DNA of 64,000 nucleotides from Winogradskyella wandonensis. Its GTDB lineage: Bacteria; Bacteroidota; Bacteroidia; Flavobacteriales; Flavobacteriaceae. A program made the position numbers and the translations under genes. The stretch is from NCBI RefSeq assembly GCF_004346845.1, contig NZ_SMGI01000001.1:558001-622000 (forward strand), written 5' to 3'. The first letter of the stretch is position 1. Every line of letters begins with the position of its first letter. Of the stretch, positions 52,802 through 61,607 are shown in pieces. The notes under the pieces were generated by a model that saw only the letters and a program-made list of their open reading frames with translations, made no database searches and had not been told where the DNA came from.

Positions 52802-53968
52802 TTAAGCATCCAATTTATTTTGGATGCTTTTTTTTGGAAATTCTAAAATAAACTTAGTGCCTTTGTTTACTTCTGATTCTACAGAAATCTTTCCTCCAAG
52901 AGATTCTAACTGATTTTTGGTAATATACAAGCCAACACCTTCCGCATCCTTGTTTTTATGAAAAGTTCTGTAAAGTCCAAAAATATCGTTTCCAAAGGCG
53001 TTTAAATCAATACCAACACCATTGTCTTCTACCGAGAGCAAAACTTTGTCTTGTTGGTCATTAGCTCTAAGCTGAACAACCGCATAATTGTTAGGCTTAG
53101 AATATTTTAATGCATTACTTAATAGATTCTGAATAATACTTTCGAGATACGCCAAATTAAACTCGATGCAGATTTTTGAAGCAATATCATTGATAATTTT
53201 TACATTCTTGTAATTTATTCTAACCTCCAAATTTTTTATTGAATTTTCTACAAATGTCCTCAGATTTATTGATTCAATTTTATTGTCGTTAATAGAATTT
53301 ATAGAAACAATTTCTCTAAGATTATCAATGGTTTTTTTAAATGAGTTAGAAACGGTTTCCATATTTTTTATGAGCATTTCTTTTTCAACATCAGTGGATG
53401 CATCTTTATAAAATTCTAGTAGATTTTCAAAATTACCAGAATGTTCTTTTAGATTGTGAGTTGCTATATGGGCAAAATTTTTTAGTTTGCTATTCTGCCT
53501 TGTTATCAAATCGAGAGACTCAGAAATTGTGTCTTCTTTCTTTTTCATGTCCGTGATATCTACATGGACACCAATAACCCGTTTCACTTTGTCATCGGCG
53601 GTCTTTTCGATAACTTTTCCTTTGTCTAGTATCCAGCGGTAAGACCCGTTTTTGTGCCTGACACGACTTATGTTTTCGTAAATATCTTTTCTTCCAAACA
53701 GATGGTCTTTAAAGTCTGCGAAATATTTTTCTTTATCATCTTCGTGTACTAGGTTATTCCAAGATTGTGGGTCTTGTTCTAATTCTTCTTTTTTATAACC
53801 TAAAATATTAGCAGATTCCTTAGAAAAACTTGTTGTATTTGTTGTAGCGTCATGGTCCCATATTCCTATATTAGAAACTTCTAAAGCAAAACTCCATTTT
53901 AAATTATCAAAGAGTATTTTGTCTAGAGGCTGACCGTTTATTTTACGACTAAAAAAACTGAAATTCAT
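52802..53968 (-). CDS. PAS-domain sensor histidine kinase
   Basis: The 388-residue cytoplasmic protein has a PAS/PAC domain (about 20-140, IGVHVDITDMKKKE), a dimerisation helix with FAHIATHNLKEHSGN near residues 166-180 that holds the phospho-acceptor His, and an ATPase domain with NLLSNALKYS, VEDNGVGID and GVGLYITKNQ. The His box lacks the usual Pro and Arg of HNLRxP. No membrane segment or partner regulator is adjacent, so the signal is cytoplasmic. The last codons overlap the rny terminator. Confidence 0.88.
   Translation of the reverse strand: MNFSFFSRKINGQPLDKILFDNLKWSFALEVSNIGIWDHDATTNTTSFSKESANILGYKKEELEQDPQSWNNLVHEDDKEKYFADFKDHLFGRKDIYENISRVRHKNGSYRWILDKGKVIEKTADDKVKRVIGVHVDITDMKKKEDTISESLDLITRQNSKLKNFAHIATHNLKEHSGNFENLLEFYKDASTDVEKEMLIKNMETVSNSFKKTIDNLREIVSINSINDNKIESINLRTFVENSIKNLEVRINYKNVKIINDIASKICIEFNLAYLESIIQNLLSNALKYSKPNNYAVVQLRANDQQDKVLLSVEDNGVGIDLNAFGNDIFGLYRTFHKNKDAEGVGLYITKNQLESLGGKISVESEVNKGTKFILEFPKKSIQNKLDA
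52804..52835. terminator. terminator overlapping the kinase 3' end
   Basis: AAGCATCCAA pairs with TTGGATGCTT, followed by eight T. On the minus strand the stem codes the last residues of the kinase (SIQNKLDA), so one sequence is both coding and terminator. Confidence 0.85.
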
Positions 53969-54036
53969 TAATAGAAATATGGAGACAAGTAACCCTAAAT
54001 ATAACTAAATTTTTGTTTTTTAGAAGTTTATAGCTG

Positions 54037-54957
54037 TTATTTTCTTGGATGAAAGGTGTTTATAACCTTATTTAGCTGGGATTTGTCAATATGTGTATAA
54101 ATTTCGGTAGTAGTAATACTTTCGTGACCTAACATTAGTTGTATTGCGCGGAGATCTGCACCGTTTTCTAACAAATGTGTAGCAAACGAATGTCTAAATG
54201 TATGCGGAGAAATCGTCTTTTGTAGTCCGCTTTTGTTTACAAGCTTTTTAATAATTGTAAAAATCATTGCACGCGTAAGCTTATTCCCCTTGTAGTTAAG
54301 AAATAAAATATCTTTAGACTCTTGCGCTATGTCAATATGTTTGCGTATGTCTAACCAGATATTTATTAGATATTGTGTGTTTTTACCTATGGGTACAAAT
54401 CGCTCTTTATTGCCTTTACCACTAACTTTTATAAAACCTTCGTCAAAGAATAAATCGGAAATTTTTAAACCAGTCAATTCGCTAACTCTAAGCCCACAGC
54501 TGTAAAGACATTCGACGATGGCTTTATTTCGATGCCCAAGATTTACACCTCTGAATTGATAATTTAGGTCTATTACAGAAATAATGGTATCTATATCTTT
54601 AACAGATAGGGTATCTGGCAGTTTTAGGCCTAATCGAGGAGATTCTATTTGGTCAACAGGATTTGTATCTCTGTAGTTTTCAAAGATTAAATAATCAAAA
54701 AATATACGTAGTCCAGATATGATTCGAGCTTGAGTTCTACTTTTTAATTCTTTAGATATTTTATAAACGAATTCTTGTATTGTAGCTTCTGTGATATCTA
54801 TTGGCGAAACTAATTTGGTATTGCTTTTTTCTAGAAAAGTAACAAGACGTTTTATATCGTATTTATAGTTGCTAATTGTGTTAACTGAGAGTCCTCTTTC
54901 AAGCCTAAGAAAGTGTTCAAAATCGGTTATAAAAGAGGTCCAACTCATCGATGACAT
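54037..54957 (-). CDS. xerD: tyrosine site-specific recombinase XerD-type
   Basis: XerD-type recombinases resolve chromosome dimers at dif. The 306-residue protein has the N-terminal SAM-like DNA-binding domain and all catalytic residues: Arg in CGLRVSELTGL, Lys in KGNKERFVPIG, HxxR in HTFRHSFATHLLENG, His in LGHESITTTEIYTH and the Tyr in that last motif. Length matches chromosomal XerD. It is a single copy here, with no integron or element features beside it. Confidence 0.9.
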   Translation of the reverse strand: MSSMSWTSFITDFEHFLRLERGLSVNTISNYKYDIKRLVTFLEKSNTKLVSPIDITEATIQEFVYKISKELKSRTQARIISGLRIFFDYLIFENYRDTNPVDQIESPRLGLKLPDTLSVKDIDTIISVIDLNYQFRGVNLGHRNKAIVECLYSCGLRVSELTGLKISDLFFDEGFIKVSGKGNKERFVPIGKNTQYLINIWLDIRKHIDIAQESKDILFLNYKGNKLTRAMIFTIIKKLVNKSGLQKTISPHTFRHSFATHLLENGADLRAIQLMLGHESITTTEIYTHIDKSQLNKVINTFHPRK

Positions 54958-55164
54958 GTTAATATTTATCGGTAAAAGTAGCTAATTTGTGTAATATTTT
55001 AGGTAAATATTAAAACATTTGTTAATATCTAAAAAATTAAATCAATGATTATCAATTAATTATATTTTTTTGTTTATAAAATTGTTAATAAACCGACAAA
55101 AGTCATTTAATATTAGAAAAAAAAGTGTTTAGTTTGCATCATCAATTTTAAAACTTTTAACATT

Positions 55165-55704
55165 ATGAAAAAATTATTATTTGCTGCTTTAGCAGTATTC
55201 GCGTTTAGTTTTTCTAACGCACAAGAAGAAGGTGGCTCTGCTTTATCTAAAGGGTCATGGGTTATAGAAGCTAACACCGGTTTCGGAGGAGATGGTGTAG
55301 CTGCTCAAGGGGCTAATACTGGTTTCGGTTTGTATTCTGTCGACGGGACTACTGTATGGGCTATTGGTGCTGAGGCTGGATATTTTCTTGCTGATGACTT
55401 AGCATTAAAAGTTGGTCTTGGTTACACAGATTTTGATGGTTCTTCTAACTTTACTTACAAGTTAGGTGCTAAGTACTATATTGATAGTCAATTTCCTGTT
55501 CAAGTAGATTTAACGGGAGCGTCAAGCGATGACGTTTTTGGTTCTGAGAATCCATTATGGTTAGGTTTACAAGGAGGTTATGCTTGGTTTGTTGCTGATA
55601 ATATTTCTATTGAGCCAGGATTAAGATATAACTTATCTTTAAACGAAGATTTCACTGACGAAGGTTTATTTGAATTCAGAATTGGATTTGCTTTACACTT
55701 CTAA
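55165..55704 (+). CDS. small outer-membrane beta-barrel protein
   Basis: The 179-residue product has a signal peptide ending in FSNAQ and about eight amphipathic strands ending in FRIGFALHF with a C-terminal Phe. It fits the OmpX/PorT-like small porin group; function is unknown. A terminator at 55723-55753 follows directly. Confidence 0.85.
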   Translation: MKKLLFAALAVFAFSFSNAQEEGGSALSKGSWVIEANTGFGGDGVAAQGANTGFGLYSVDGTTVWAIGAEAGYFLADDLALKVGLGYTDFDGSSNFTYKLGAKYYIDSQFPVQVDLTGASSDDVFGSENPLWLGLQGGYAWFVADNISIEPGLRYNLSLNEDFTDEGLFEFRIGFALHF

Positions 55705-55722
55705 TAGAAAATAACACAAATA

Positions 55723-55753
55723 AAAAACCGAAGCGAAAGCTTCGGTTTTTTTT
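55723..55753. terminator. bidirectional terminator
   Basis: AAAAACCGAAGC pairs with GCTTCGGTTTTT around GAAA, with T runs on both sides. It serves the barrel gene and the convergent TM2-like gene. Confidence 0.92.
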
Positions 55754-55767
55754 ATGACTTTTTATGA

Positions 55768-56112
55768 CTAGAGTCCAGGATAGGAATCAGTCAATATTTG
55801 GACAATGTCTATAATGTGTCCAACAATAAAGAAACCAAATGTAATGATGTAAAGTACATTCCAGTACCAAGGACTTCCGATGTACCATCTGTGAGCAGCA
55901 AAGCCACCTAATACAAACCATAAAGCGGCAGCAACCCATTTGTCTTTGCCAGCTCTAGCTGCAGGCACAGCTTTCATTACATCCTCGGATGTTGATTCTT
56001 CAATAACATTGTTTTCTGTAGCAACAGCTGCTCTTTTCACAGGAAATGAAGCGTAAGCAGCACTGAAGCTTAGCATAATAGCAAATGCAGTAAGTAAAAA
56101 TTTAATTTTCAT
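55768..56112 (-). CDS. TM2-domain small membrane protein with signal peptide
   Basis: The 114-residue protein has a signal peptide ending in AAYAS, a short hydrophilic region, and two hydrophobic helices with WFVLGGFAAHRWYIGSPWYWNVLYIITFGFFIVGHIIDIVQIL, the TM2 pattern. TM2 proteins of this kind are found in Bacteroidota without known function. I use the ATG at 56112; the frame extends further but adds no signal features. Confidence 0.78.
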   Translation of the reverse strand: MKIKFLLTAFAIMLSFSAAYASFPVKRAAVATENNVIEESTSEDVMKAVPAARAGKDKWVAAALWFVLGGFAAHRWYIGSPWYWNVLYIITFGFFIVGHIIDIVQILTDSYPGL

Positions 56113-56228
56113 ATAAATTGGTTTAAGTTTGACTAAAAGTAAAAAAAAATTAAATACTACAAGATTTTTCTTACTAAATAACATGAAATTTGCGTTAATT
56201 GCACAAAAAATTATTATAATCTTTATTG

Positions 56229-57107
56229 ATGAAATACTTTAAATATTTTTTATTTATCCTATTGTTTTCCGCTGTAGGACAGAGTCAAAACCCTAACAAA
56301 TTCGCTGGTTTTATTAAGTTGCAAGACACATTGCTAATCAAATATAAGGTAGAGTTTAATGAGGATAATGGGCTGGTATCGGGATATAGCTTTACAGATT
56401 TTGGAGGTGAACACGAGACAAAATCACGTATTGAAGGATACTATAATGACGATAAGAAAGAAATATCGTTTAAAGAAGTTGAGCTTATCTATACTAAATC
56501 TCCAGTTTCCTTAGACGATTTCGATTTTTGTAATATTAATTTTATATCAAAGAGATTTAAGCTAGGCTCCGATAAGATGATGGGCGATTTTAAAGGGACG
56601 TTTAGTGATGGTGCAAAGTGTTTAAATGGAGAATTGGCAATGAATTCAGTTGAGAAAATACAGAAACGAATTTCTAAATTTTCTAAAAAGGTTAAAAATT
56701 CAAACCGAATTGCCGATAGTATAAAGACTAAAGTCCAGAACATAAAAATAATAGATACACTAAATCTTAATGTCCTAAAAAAGAATCAGATTACCACGAT
56801 TCCCACATCCTCAAAATCATTAAAATTATTTATATACGATGGAGGTCAAATAGATGATGATATCGTTACTATTTATGTAGACGATAAATCGTTGTTGACT
56901 AAGTACAGAATTTCTAAAGCTAAAAAGATTTTAGAAATTCCCATTAATAAAGAAATTACTAAGATAAAGGTGCTGTCGGAGGCTGTTGGCTCTATTGGTT
57001 CTAATACGGCAATAATTGAGATTTATGACGGTAAAAACACTATAAAAACAATGACAAATCTCGAAAAAGGTGAAACCACAGAGATTGATGTTGTCCGAAA
57101 ACAATAA
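56229..57107 (+). CDS. hypothetical secreted protein
   Basis: The 292-residue product has a signal peptide ending near residue 19 (GQSQ), an N-terminal region with repeated strands (LIKYKVEFNEDNGLVSGYSFTDFGG), a basic middle, and a C-terminal part resembling an Ig-like or carbohydrate-binding strand set (IYDGGQIDDDIVTIYVDD). I do not recognise a family. A TTG precedes the ATG by one codon. Its terminator at 57123 is a near copy of the one at 55723. Confidence 0.65.
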   Translation: MKYFKYFLFILLFSAVGQSQNPNKFAGFIKLQDTLLIKYKVEFNEDNGLVSGYSFTDFGGEHETKSRIEGYYNDDKKEISFKEVELIYTKSPVSLDDFDFCNINFISKRFKLGSDKMMGDFKGTFSDGAKCLNGELAMNSVEKIQKRISKFSKKVKNSNRIADSIKTKVQNIKIIDTLNLNVLKKNQITTIPTSSKSLKLFIYDGGQIDDDIVTIYVDDKSLLTKYRISKAKKILEIPINKEITKIKVLSEAVGSIGSNTAIIEIYDGKNTIKTMTNLEKGETTEIDVVRKQ

Positions 57108-57122
57108 AGGCCTTAACGCTAC

Positions 57123-57150
57123 AAACCGAAGCTACAACTTCGGTTTTTTT
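57123..57150 (+). terminator. terminator of the secreted hypothetical gene
   Basis: AAACCGAAG pairs with CTTCGGTTT and runs into T. The stem ACCGAAG/CTTCGGT is the same as that at 55723-55750. Confidence 0.88.
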
Positions 57151-57177
57151 ATGCTTAATTTTTAATACCTTTACTTT

Positions 57178-57594
57178 ATGAAGAAACTCATAATAATAAA
57201 TGGTCCAAATCTAAATCTCTTAGGAAAACGTGAGCCAGAAATTTATGGCAGTCAGACGTTTGAAGATTATTTTTTAAATCTCCAAAATCAGTTTCCATCT
57301 GTAGAATTAGATTATTACCAGAGTAATGTCGAGGGCGAATTAATAAATAAATTACATGCTATCGGGTTCAATTATGATGGTATTATACTTAATGCAGGAG
57401 CTTACACACATACATCTGTAGGCATCGGAGACGCAGTTGCAGGAATTGAAACACCTGTAATAGAGGTTCATATCTCTAATACCTATTCTAGAGAAGAATT
57501 TAGGCATCATTCTTACATAGCACCTCATGCAGCTGGAATTATCATAGGGTTTGGTTTAAAAAGTTATGATTTAGCAATCCAGTATTATCTATAA
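57178..57594 (+). CDS. aroQ: type II 3-dehydroquinate dehydratase
   Basis: AroQ dehydrates 3-dehydroquinate to 3-dehydroshikimate in the shikimate pathway, the source of chorismate used by the men genes here. The 138-residue protein has INGPNLNLLGKREPEIYG near the start (Asn, Leu and Arg of the site, Tyr nucleophile), YQSNVEGELI, LNAGAYTHTSVGI and EVHISNTYSREEFRHHS with the catalytic His. Length matches. Confidence 0.96.
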   Translation: MKKLIIINGPNLNLLGKREPEIYGSQTFEDYFLNLQNQFPSVELDYYQSNVEGELINKLHAIGFNYDGIILNAGAYTHTSVGIGDAVAGIETPVIEVHISNTYSREEFRHHSYIAPHAAGIIIGFGLKSYDLAIQYYL

Positions 57595-57606
57595 AAAGTT
57601 TTTATT

Positions 57607-58083
57607 ATGAAGCATTATTTGGCAATTTTAGTTTTAGTACTTGGTGTTTCATATTCGGTAAATTCACAAACCGATTTTGGTGTACGCGGTGGAACCAGTC
57701 TTACGTTTTTTAATGAAGATAATGGTATTTTTGGTGAGAATCCCGATGTAGAAGTTGGTTATTTTGCAGGTGTATTTTTAGATGTATTTATTGACAAGGG
57801 TTTTCATATTCAACCAGAGTTACTTTACAAGGGAATTGGCGATTTTGAGTTTTTGAATTTACCTATTTATCTAAAATATGATGTCGATTATAACTTTCAT
57901 ATCCTTGCAGGACCAAGTCTAAATTATTTTTTCAATTTTTTTAATAATAAGTTTAGAGTAAGAGCCGATGTAAGTTTAGCTTATGACCTTACTGACAAGC
58001 TAGATTTAAGCCTAAAATACACCATTGGTTTTGAGGAAATATCACCTAATATTTTGTTTGTAGGGTTAGGGTATAGGTTATAG
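57607..58083 (+). CDS. small outer-membrane beta-barrel protein (PorT-like)
   Basis: The 158-residue product has a signal peptide ending in SVNSQ and alternating amphipathic strands (TDFGVRGGTSLTFF, GFHIQPELLYKG, LPIYLKYDVD), ending in LFVGLGYRL, which fits the PorT/outer-membrane beta-barrel family. It follows aroQ by 12 bases and may share its transcript. Function is unknown. Confidence 0.8.
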   Translation: MKHYLAILVLVLGVSYSVNSQTDFGVRGGTSLTFFNEDNGIFGENPDVEVGYFAGVFLDVFIDKGFHIQPELLYKGIGDFEFLNLPIYLKYDVDYNFHILAGPSLNYFFNFFNNKFRVRADVSLAYDLTDKLDLSLKYTIGFEEISPNILFVGLGYRL

Positions 58084-58111
58084 TATTCAGTATGTAGTTA
58101 TCAGTATTCAG
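58082..58111. repeat. short tandem AGTATTCAG words
   Basis: AGTATTCAG occurs at 58082-58090 and 58103-58111, with related TAGTTATCAG between, directly after the stop of the barrel gene. It looks like a low-complexity intergenic word array. Confidence 0.4.
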
Positions 58112-58188
58112 CATTCTCTATTCCAATCCAAATATTCAATAAGAGTATAGTTACAAATCATTGATGGTAATTATAATCTTTATAACAT

Positions 58189-58229
58189 AAAAAAATCCGT
58201 AAACTCATAACGAATATTGTTTACGGATT
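58189..58229 (-). terminator. terminator of lpdA
   Basis: AATCCGTAAAC (58194-58204) pairs with GTTTACGGATT (58219-58229); the T run is on the minus strand, past the lpdA stop at 58274. Confidence 0.85.
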
Positions 58230-58238
58230 CTATTTTAG

Positions 58239-58263
58239 ATAGTCTTCCCTTTGGGAAGATTTA
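58239..58263. repeat. palindromic TCTTCCC-TTT-GGGAAGA word
   Basis: TCTTCCC pairs with GGGAAGA around TTT, followed by TTTAGATGGG. From memory this is a common Flavobacteriaceae intergenic word; it sits between the lpdA stop and its terminator. Confidence 0.5.
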
Positions 58264-58273
58264 GATGGGCATC

Positions 58274-59650
58274 TTACAAATGAATAACTTCATCATAAGC
58301 ATCTGCCACAGCTTCCATAACCGCTTCACTCATTGTTGGGTGTGGATGCACTGCTTTTAATACTTCGTGTCCTGTTGTTTCTAATTTACGACCTAAAACA
58401 GCTTCAGCAATCATATCGGTTACACCAGCACCAATCATGTGGCAACCTAACCACTCGCCATATTTAGCATCAAAAATTACTTTTACAAAACCATCCTTAT
58501 TTCCACCTGCGCTGGCTTTACCAGAGGCAGAAAATGGAAATTTTCCAACTTTAATGTCATAGCCTTGTTCTTTGGCTTGTGCTTCAGTTAAACCTACACT
58601 TGCAATTTCTGGTGAGCAATAGGTACAACCAGGAATATTTCCGTAATCTAAGGCTTCGACATGGTGTCCTGCAATTTTTTCAACACACAGAATACCTTCA
58701 GCAGATGCAACGTGAGCTAATGCCTGTCCTGGTGTTACATCGCCAATAGCATAATAACCAGGAATGTTAGTTTGGTAATAATCGTTTACTAAGATTTTGT
58801 CTCTATCTACGGCAATACCCACATCTTCTAAACCAATATTTTCGATGTTAGATTTAATACCAACAGCAGATAAAACGATATCGGCTTCTAAGATTTCTTC
58901 GCCTTTCTTCGTTTTCACCGTTGCTTTTACGCCATCACCAGAAGTATCTACAGAAGTCACTTCGGCAGAAGTCATAATCTTAATTCCAGATTTTTTAAAG
59001 CTACGCTCTAGTTGTTTTGATACTTCATCGTCCTCAACAGGAACAATTTTAGGCATGTACTCAACGATTGTCACTTCTGTGCCCATAGAGTTGTAGAAGT
59101 AAGCAAACTCTACACCAATAGCACCAGAACCAACAACAATCATCTTTTTAGGTTGCTTTTCTAAAGTCATTGCTTTTCTGTAGCCAATCACTTTTTCACC
59201 GTCTTGAGGTAAGCTAGGTAACTCTCTAGAACGCGCACCAGTTGCTATAATAATATGGTCTGCTGAATATTCGGTACCGTCGACATCTACTTTTTTACCT
59301 GGTTTTAGTTTTCCAAATCCTTCAATGACATCGATTTTGTTTTTCTTCATCAAAAACTTAACGCCGTTACTCATACCTTCGGCAACACCACGGCTTCGTT
59401 TTACAACAGCATCAAAATCGTGTTCTGCGTCTTTTACTTTAAGTCCGTAGTCTTCAGCATGCTTTAGATATTCAAAAACTTGAGCAGATTTTAGTAAAGC
59501 TTTTGTTGGGATACAGCCCCAATTAAGGCATACACCACCAAGACTTTCTTTCTCTATAACTGCTGTTTTAAAACCAAGTTGAGATGCCCTAATTGCTGTA
59601 ACATAGCCACCTGGACCACTACCTAAAACTATAATATCGTATTTACTCAT
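58274..59650 (-). CDS. lpdA: dihydrolipoyl dehydrogenase
   Basis: Lpd reoxidises dihydrolipoamide in 2-oxo acid dehydrogenase complexes, using FAD and NAD+. The 458-residue protein has GSGPGGYVTAIRASQLG, the redox pair in GGVCLNWGCIPTK (about residues 38-50), IVVGSGAIGVEFAYFY for NAD, YAIGDVTPGQALAHVA and the C-terminal HPHPTMSEA active-site His-Glu. It is not beside E1 or E2 genes. Confidence 0.96.
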   Translation of the reverse strand: MSKYDIIVLGSGPGGYVTAIRASQLGFKTAVIEKESLGGVCLNWGCIPTKALLKSAQVFEYLKHAEDYGLKVKDAEHDFDAVVKRSRGVAEGMSNGVKFLMKKNKIDVIEGFGKLKPGKKVDVDGTEYSADHIIIATGARSRELPSLPQDGEKVIGYRKAMTLEKQPKKMIVVGSGAIGVEFAYFYNSMGTEVTIVEYMPKIVPVEDDEVSKQLERSFKKSGIKIMTSAEVTSVDTSGDGVKATVKTKKGEEILEADIVLSAVGIKSNIENIGLEDVGIAVDRDKILVNDYYQTNIPGYYAIGDVTPGQALAHVASAEGILCVEKIAGHHVEALDYGNIPGCTYCSPEIASVGLTEAQAKEQGYDIKVGKFPFSASGKASAGGNKDGFVKVIFDAKYGEWLGCHMIGAGVTDMIAEAVLGRKLETTGHEVLKAVHPHPTMSEAVMEAVADAYDEVIHL

Positions 59651-59703
59651 GGGTAAGTTATTTTATTAAATTTTTGAAAGAACAAAAGTAATAAATTAAG
59701 CTA

Positions 59704-59731
59704 TAAAAAAAGCCTCTCGCAGAGAAGCTTT
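59704..59731 (-). terminator. terminator of msrB
   Basis: On the minus strand AAGCTTCTC pairs with GAGAGGCTT (one T-G pair) around TGC and runs into seven T. Confidence 0.75.
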
Positions 59732-59755
59732 TCATTTTGGTTTTGACAAAGTACA

Positions 59756-60235
59756 TTATTTTTCTGCTGGTACAAATTTTAATGCTACCCCATTAATACA
59801 ATGCCTTTTTCCTGTTGGTTTTGGGCCATCATTAAAAACATGTCCTAAATGACCACCGCAAGTAGCACAATGTTCTTCGGTACGTGCATAACCTATTTTA
59901 TAGTCCGTAGAAAATTCAACATTGCCTTCTATTTCTTTATAAAAACTTGGCCAACCTGTTCCAGAATCAAATTTAGTTTCACTTTTAAACAAGGGTGTGT
60001 TGCAAGCAGCACAGTGATAAACCCCTTTTTCGTATTTTTTGTTTAACGGACTTGTAAACGGACGTTCGGTACCAGCTTCTCGTAAAACATAATATTCCAT
60101 ATCCGACAATTCTGCTTTCCATTCGGCGTCAGTTTTAGAAACAGGAAATTCTTTTTGTTTAGTTTCTTTTTTCTGTGCGTTACCGTTACAATTAAATAAT
60201 AGGGCAATTATAAAGATTAAGGCTATTTTTTTCAT
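59756..60235 (-). CDS. msrB: peptide-methionine (R)-S-oxide reductase, lipoprotein form
   Basis: MsrB reduces methionine-R-sulfoxide in proteins. The 159-residue protein has zinc cysteines C75/C78 and C123/C126, GTGWPSF, and the catalytic Cys146 in RHCINGVALKF. A lipoprotein signal with lipid Cys16 (ALLFNC) places it in the cell envelope, repairing oxidised surface proteins. The second resolving Cys of some MsrB enzymes is not obvious. Confidence 0.95.
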   Translation of the reverse strand: MKKIALIFIIALLFNCNGNAQKKETKQKEFPVSKTDAEWKAELSDMEYYVLREAGTERPFTSPLNKKYEKGVYHCAACNTPLFKSETKFDSGTGWPSFYKEIEGNVEFSTDYKIGYARTEEHCATCGGHLGHVFNDGPKPTGKRHCINGVALKFVPAEK

Positions 60236-60399
60236 TACATATAAATTTTAGTAAAGATAATTAGTAAAACAGTATTGCATGGTTACTTTAACCTAATCTT
60301 AATTCAATTCTTTAAATTTTAGATTATATTTAAGTTTTATTTACAAATACCGGACTCAAAAGTTTGTCTCTCTAATATTATAATACTTACACATTTTTT

Positions 60400-61602
60400 A
60401 TGAAAGCCTTATTTCTAACTAGAGAATTTCCGCCGTATGTTTATGGAGGCGCTGGAGTTCATGTAGAATATTTAGCAAAAAATCTATCGAAATACATAGA
60501 TGTAGAAGTTCGCGCTTTTGGAGACCAAAACACTACTGAACCTAACCTGCAAGTTCAGGGATTTCCGTTCGAGACATTAAGTTTTGAGGGTGCAGACGAC
60601 AAACTGAAGCCTATTTTTAAAACGTTAAGTACCTGCATTGCCATGAATGCAGAAGTAATAAATGCAGATGTTGTGCATTGCCACACGTGGTATTCGCATT
60701 TTGCAGGCATTATGGCCAAATTATGTTACGGTATTCCTTTGGTAATTACTACACATTCCTTAGAACCATTACGCCCTTGGAAACGCGAACAATTAGGTAG
60801 AGGTTATGATACATCTTCTTGGATAGAAAAAACAGCCATAGAAATGGCAGATGCTATTATCGCTGTATCAGATGAAACTAAAGAAGATGTTTTAAAGCAT
60901 TTTAATGTCAAAGAAGATAAGATAGACGTTGTTTACAACGGCATAGATTTAAAGGAGTATGTTGTGGTAAATGACACATCTACACTTCAAGAATATGGTA
61001 TAAATCCTGATAAACCTTATGTGTTATTTGTAGGACGTATTACGCGCCAAAAAGGAATTATACATCTTGTTAACGCTATCAAATATATAGACACAGAAAC
61101 CCAAATTGTATTGTGCGCAGGCGCTCCCGATACTGCAGAAATTGCCAAAGAAATGCAGGAAGCCGTTAAAAAAGCATCTGAGAGCAGAGGCAATATTATT
61201 TGGATAGATAAAATGCTAGAAAAGCAAGAGGTTATTCAATTATATTCTCATGCAGACGTGTTTTGCTGTCCTTCGATATACGAGCCTTTTGGAATTATTA
61301 ATATAGAGGCAATGGCCTGTGAGACAGCAGTAGTGGCAAGTGCTGTTGGAGGTATTAAAGAGGTTGTTGTACATAACGAAACAGGACTTTTAATTCCTGT
61401 AGAGCAACAAAATAAAGCGCCTTTTGAGCCTGTTAATCCTGATAAATTTTCAAGAGATTTGGCAAACGGTATTAATACGTTGGTTAAGGATGAAAAACGT
61501 CGTGAGTCTATGGCTAAAAAAGGAAGACAACGCGTAGAAGATTATTTCGATTGGGAAGCCATAGCCAAACAAACACTAACTATTTATAAAGCTTTAATTT
61601 AA
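60400..61602 (+). CDS. GT4 glycogen/maltose-1-phosphate synthase (GlgA/GlgM type)
   Basis: The 400-residue GT-B protein starts TREFPPYVYGGAGVHVEYL and has the GT4 nucleotide-sugar motif PSIYEPFGIINIEAMACE near residue 293. It resembles the 390-residue actinobacterial GlgA/GlgM type rather than the 480-residue GT5 synthase of E. coli. GlgM makes maltose 1-phosphate from ADP-glucose and glucose 1-phosphate. The following glgC and glgE make that role likely; I leave the symbol open. It precedes glgC by 5 bases. Confidence 0.85.
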   Translation: MKALFLTREFPPYVYGGAGVHVEYLAKNLSKYIDVEVRAFGDQNTTEPNLQVQGFPFETLSFEGADDKLKPIFKTLSTCIAMNAEVINADVVHCHTWYSHFAGIMAKLCYGIPLVITTHSLEPLRPWKREQLGRGYDTSSWIEKTAIEMADAIIAVSDETKEDVLKHFNVKEDKIDVVYNGIDLKEYVVVNDTSTLQEYGINPDKPYVLFVGRITRQKGIIHLVNAIKYIDTETQIVLCAGAPDTAEIAKEMQEAVKKASESRGNIIWIDKMLEKQEVIQLYSHADVFCCPSIYEPFGIINIEAMACETAVVASAVGGIKEVVVHNETGLLIPVEQQNKAPFEPVNPDKFSRDLANGINTLVKDEKRRESMAKKGRQRVEDYFDWEAIAKQTLTIYKALI

Positions 61603-61607
61603 GAGTA

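Noticed and set aside
54037-54957. A mobile element or integron, from the tyrosine recombinase
   Set aside because: The protein has the length and motifs of chromosomal XerD, with no attachment repeats, cassette genes or phage genes nearby.
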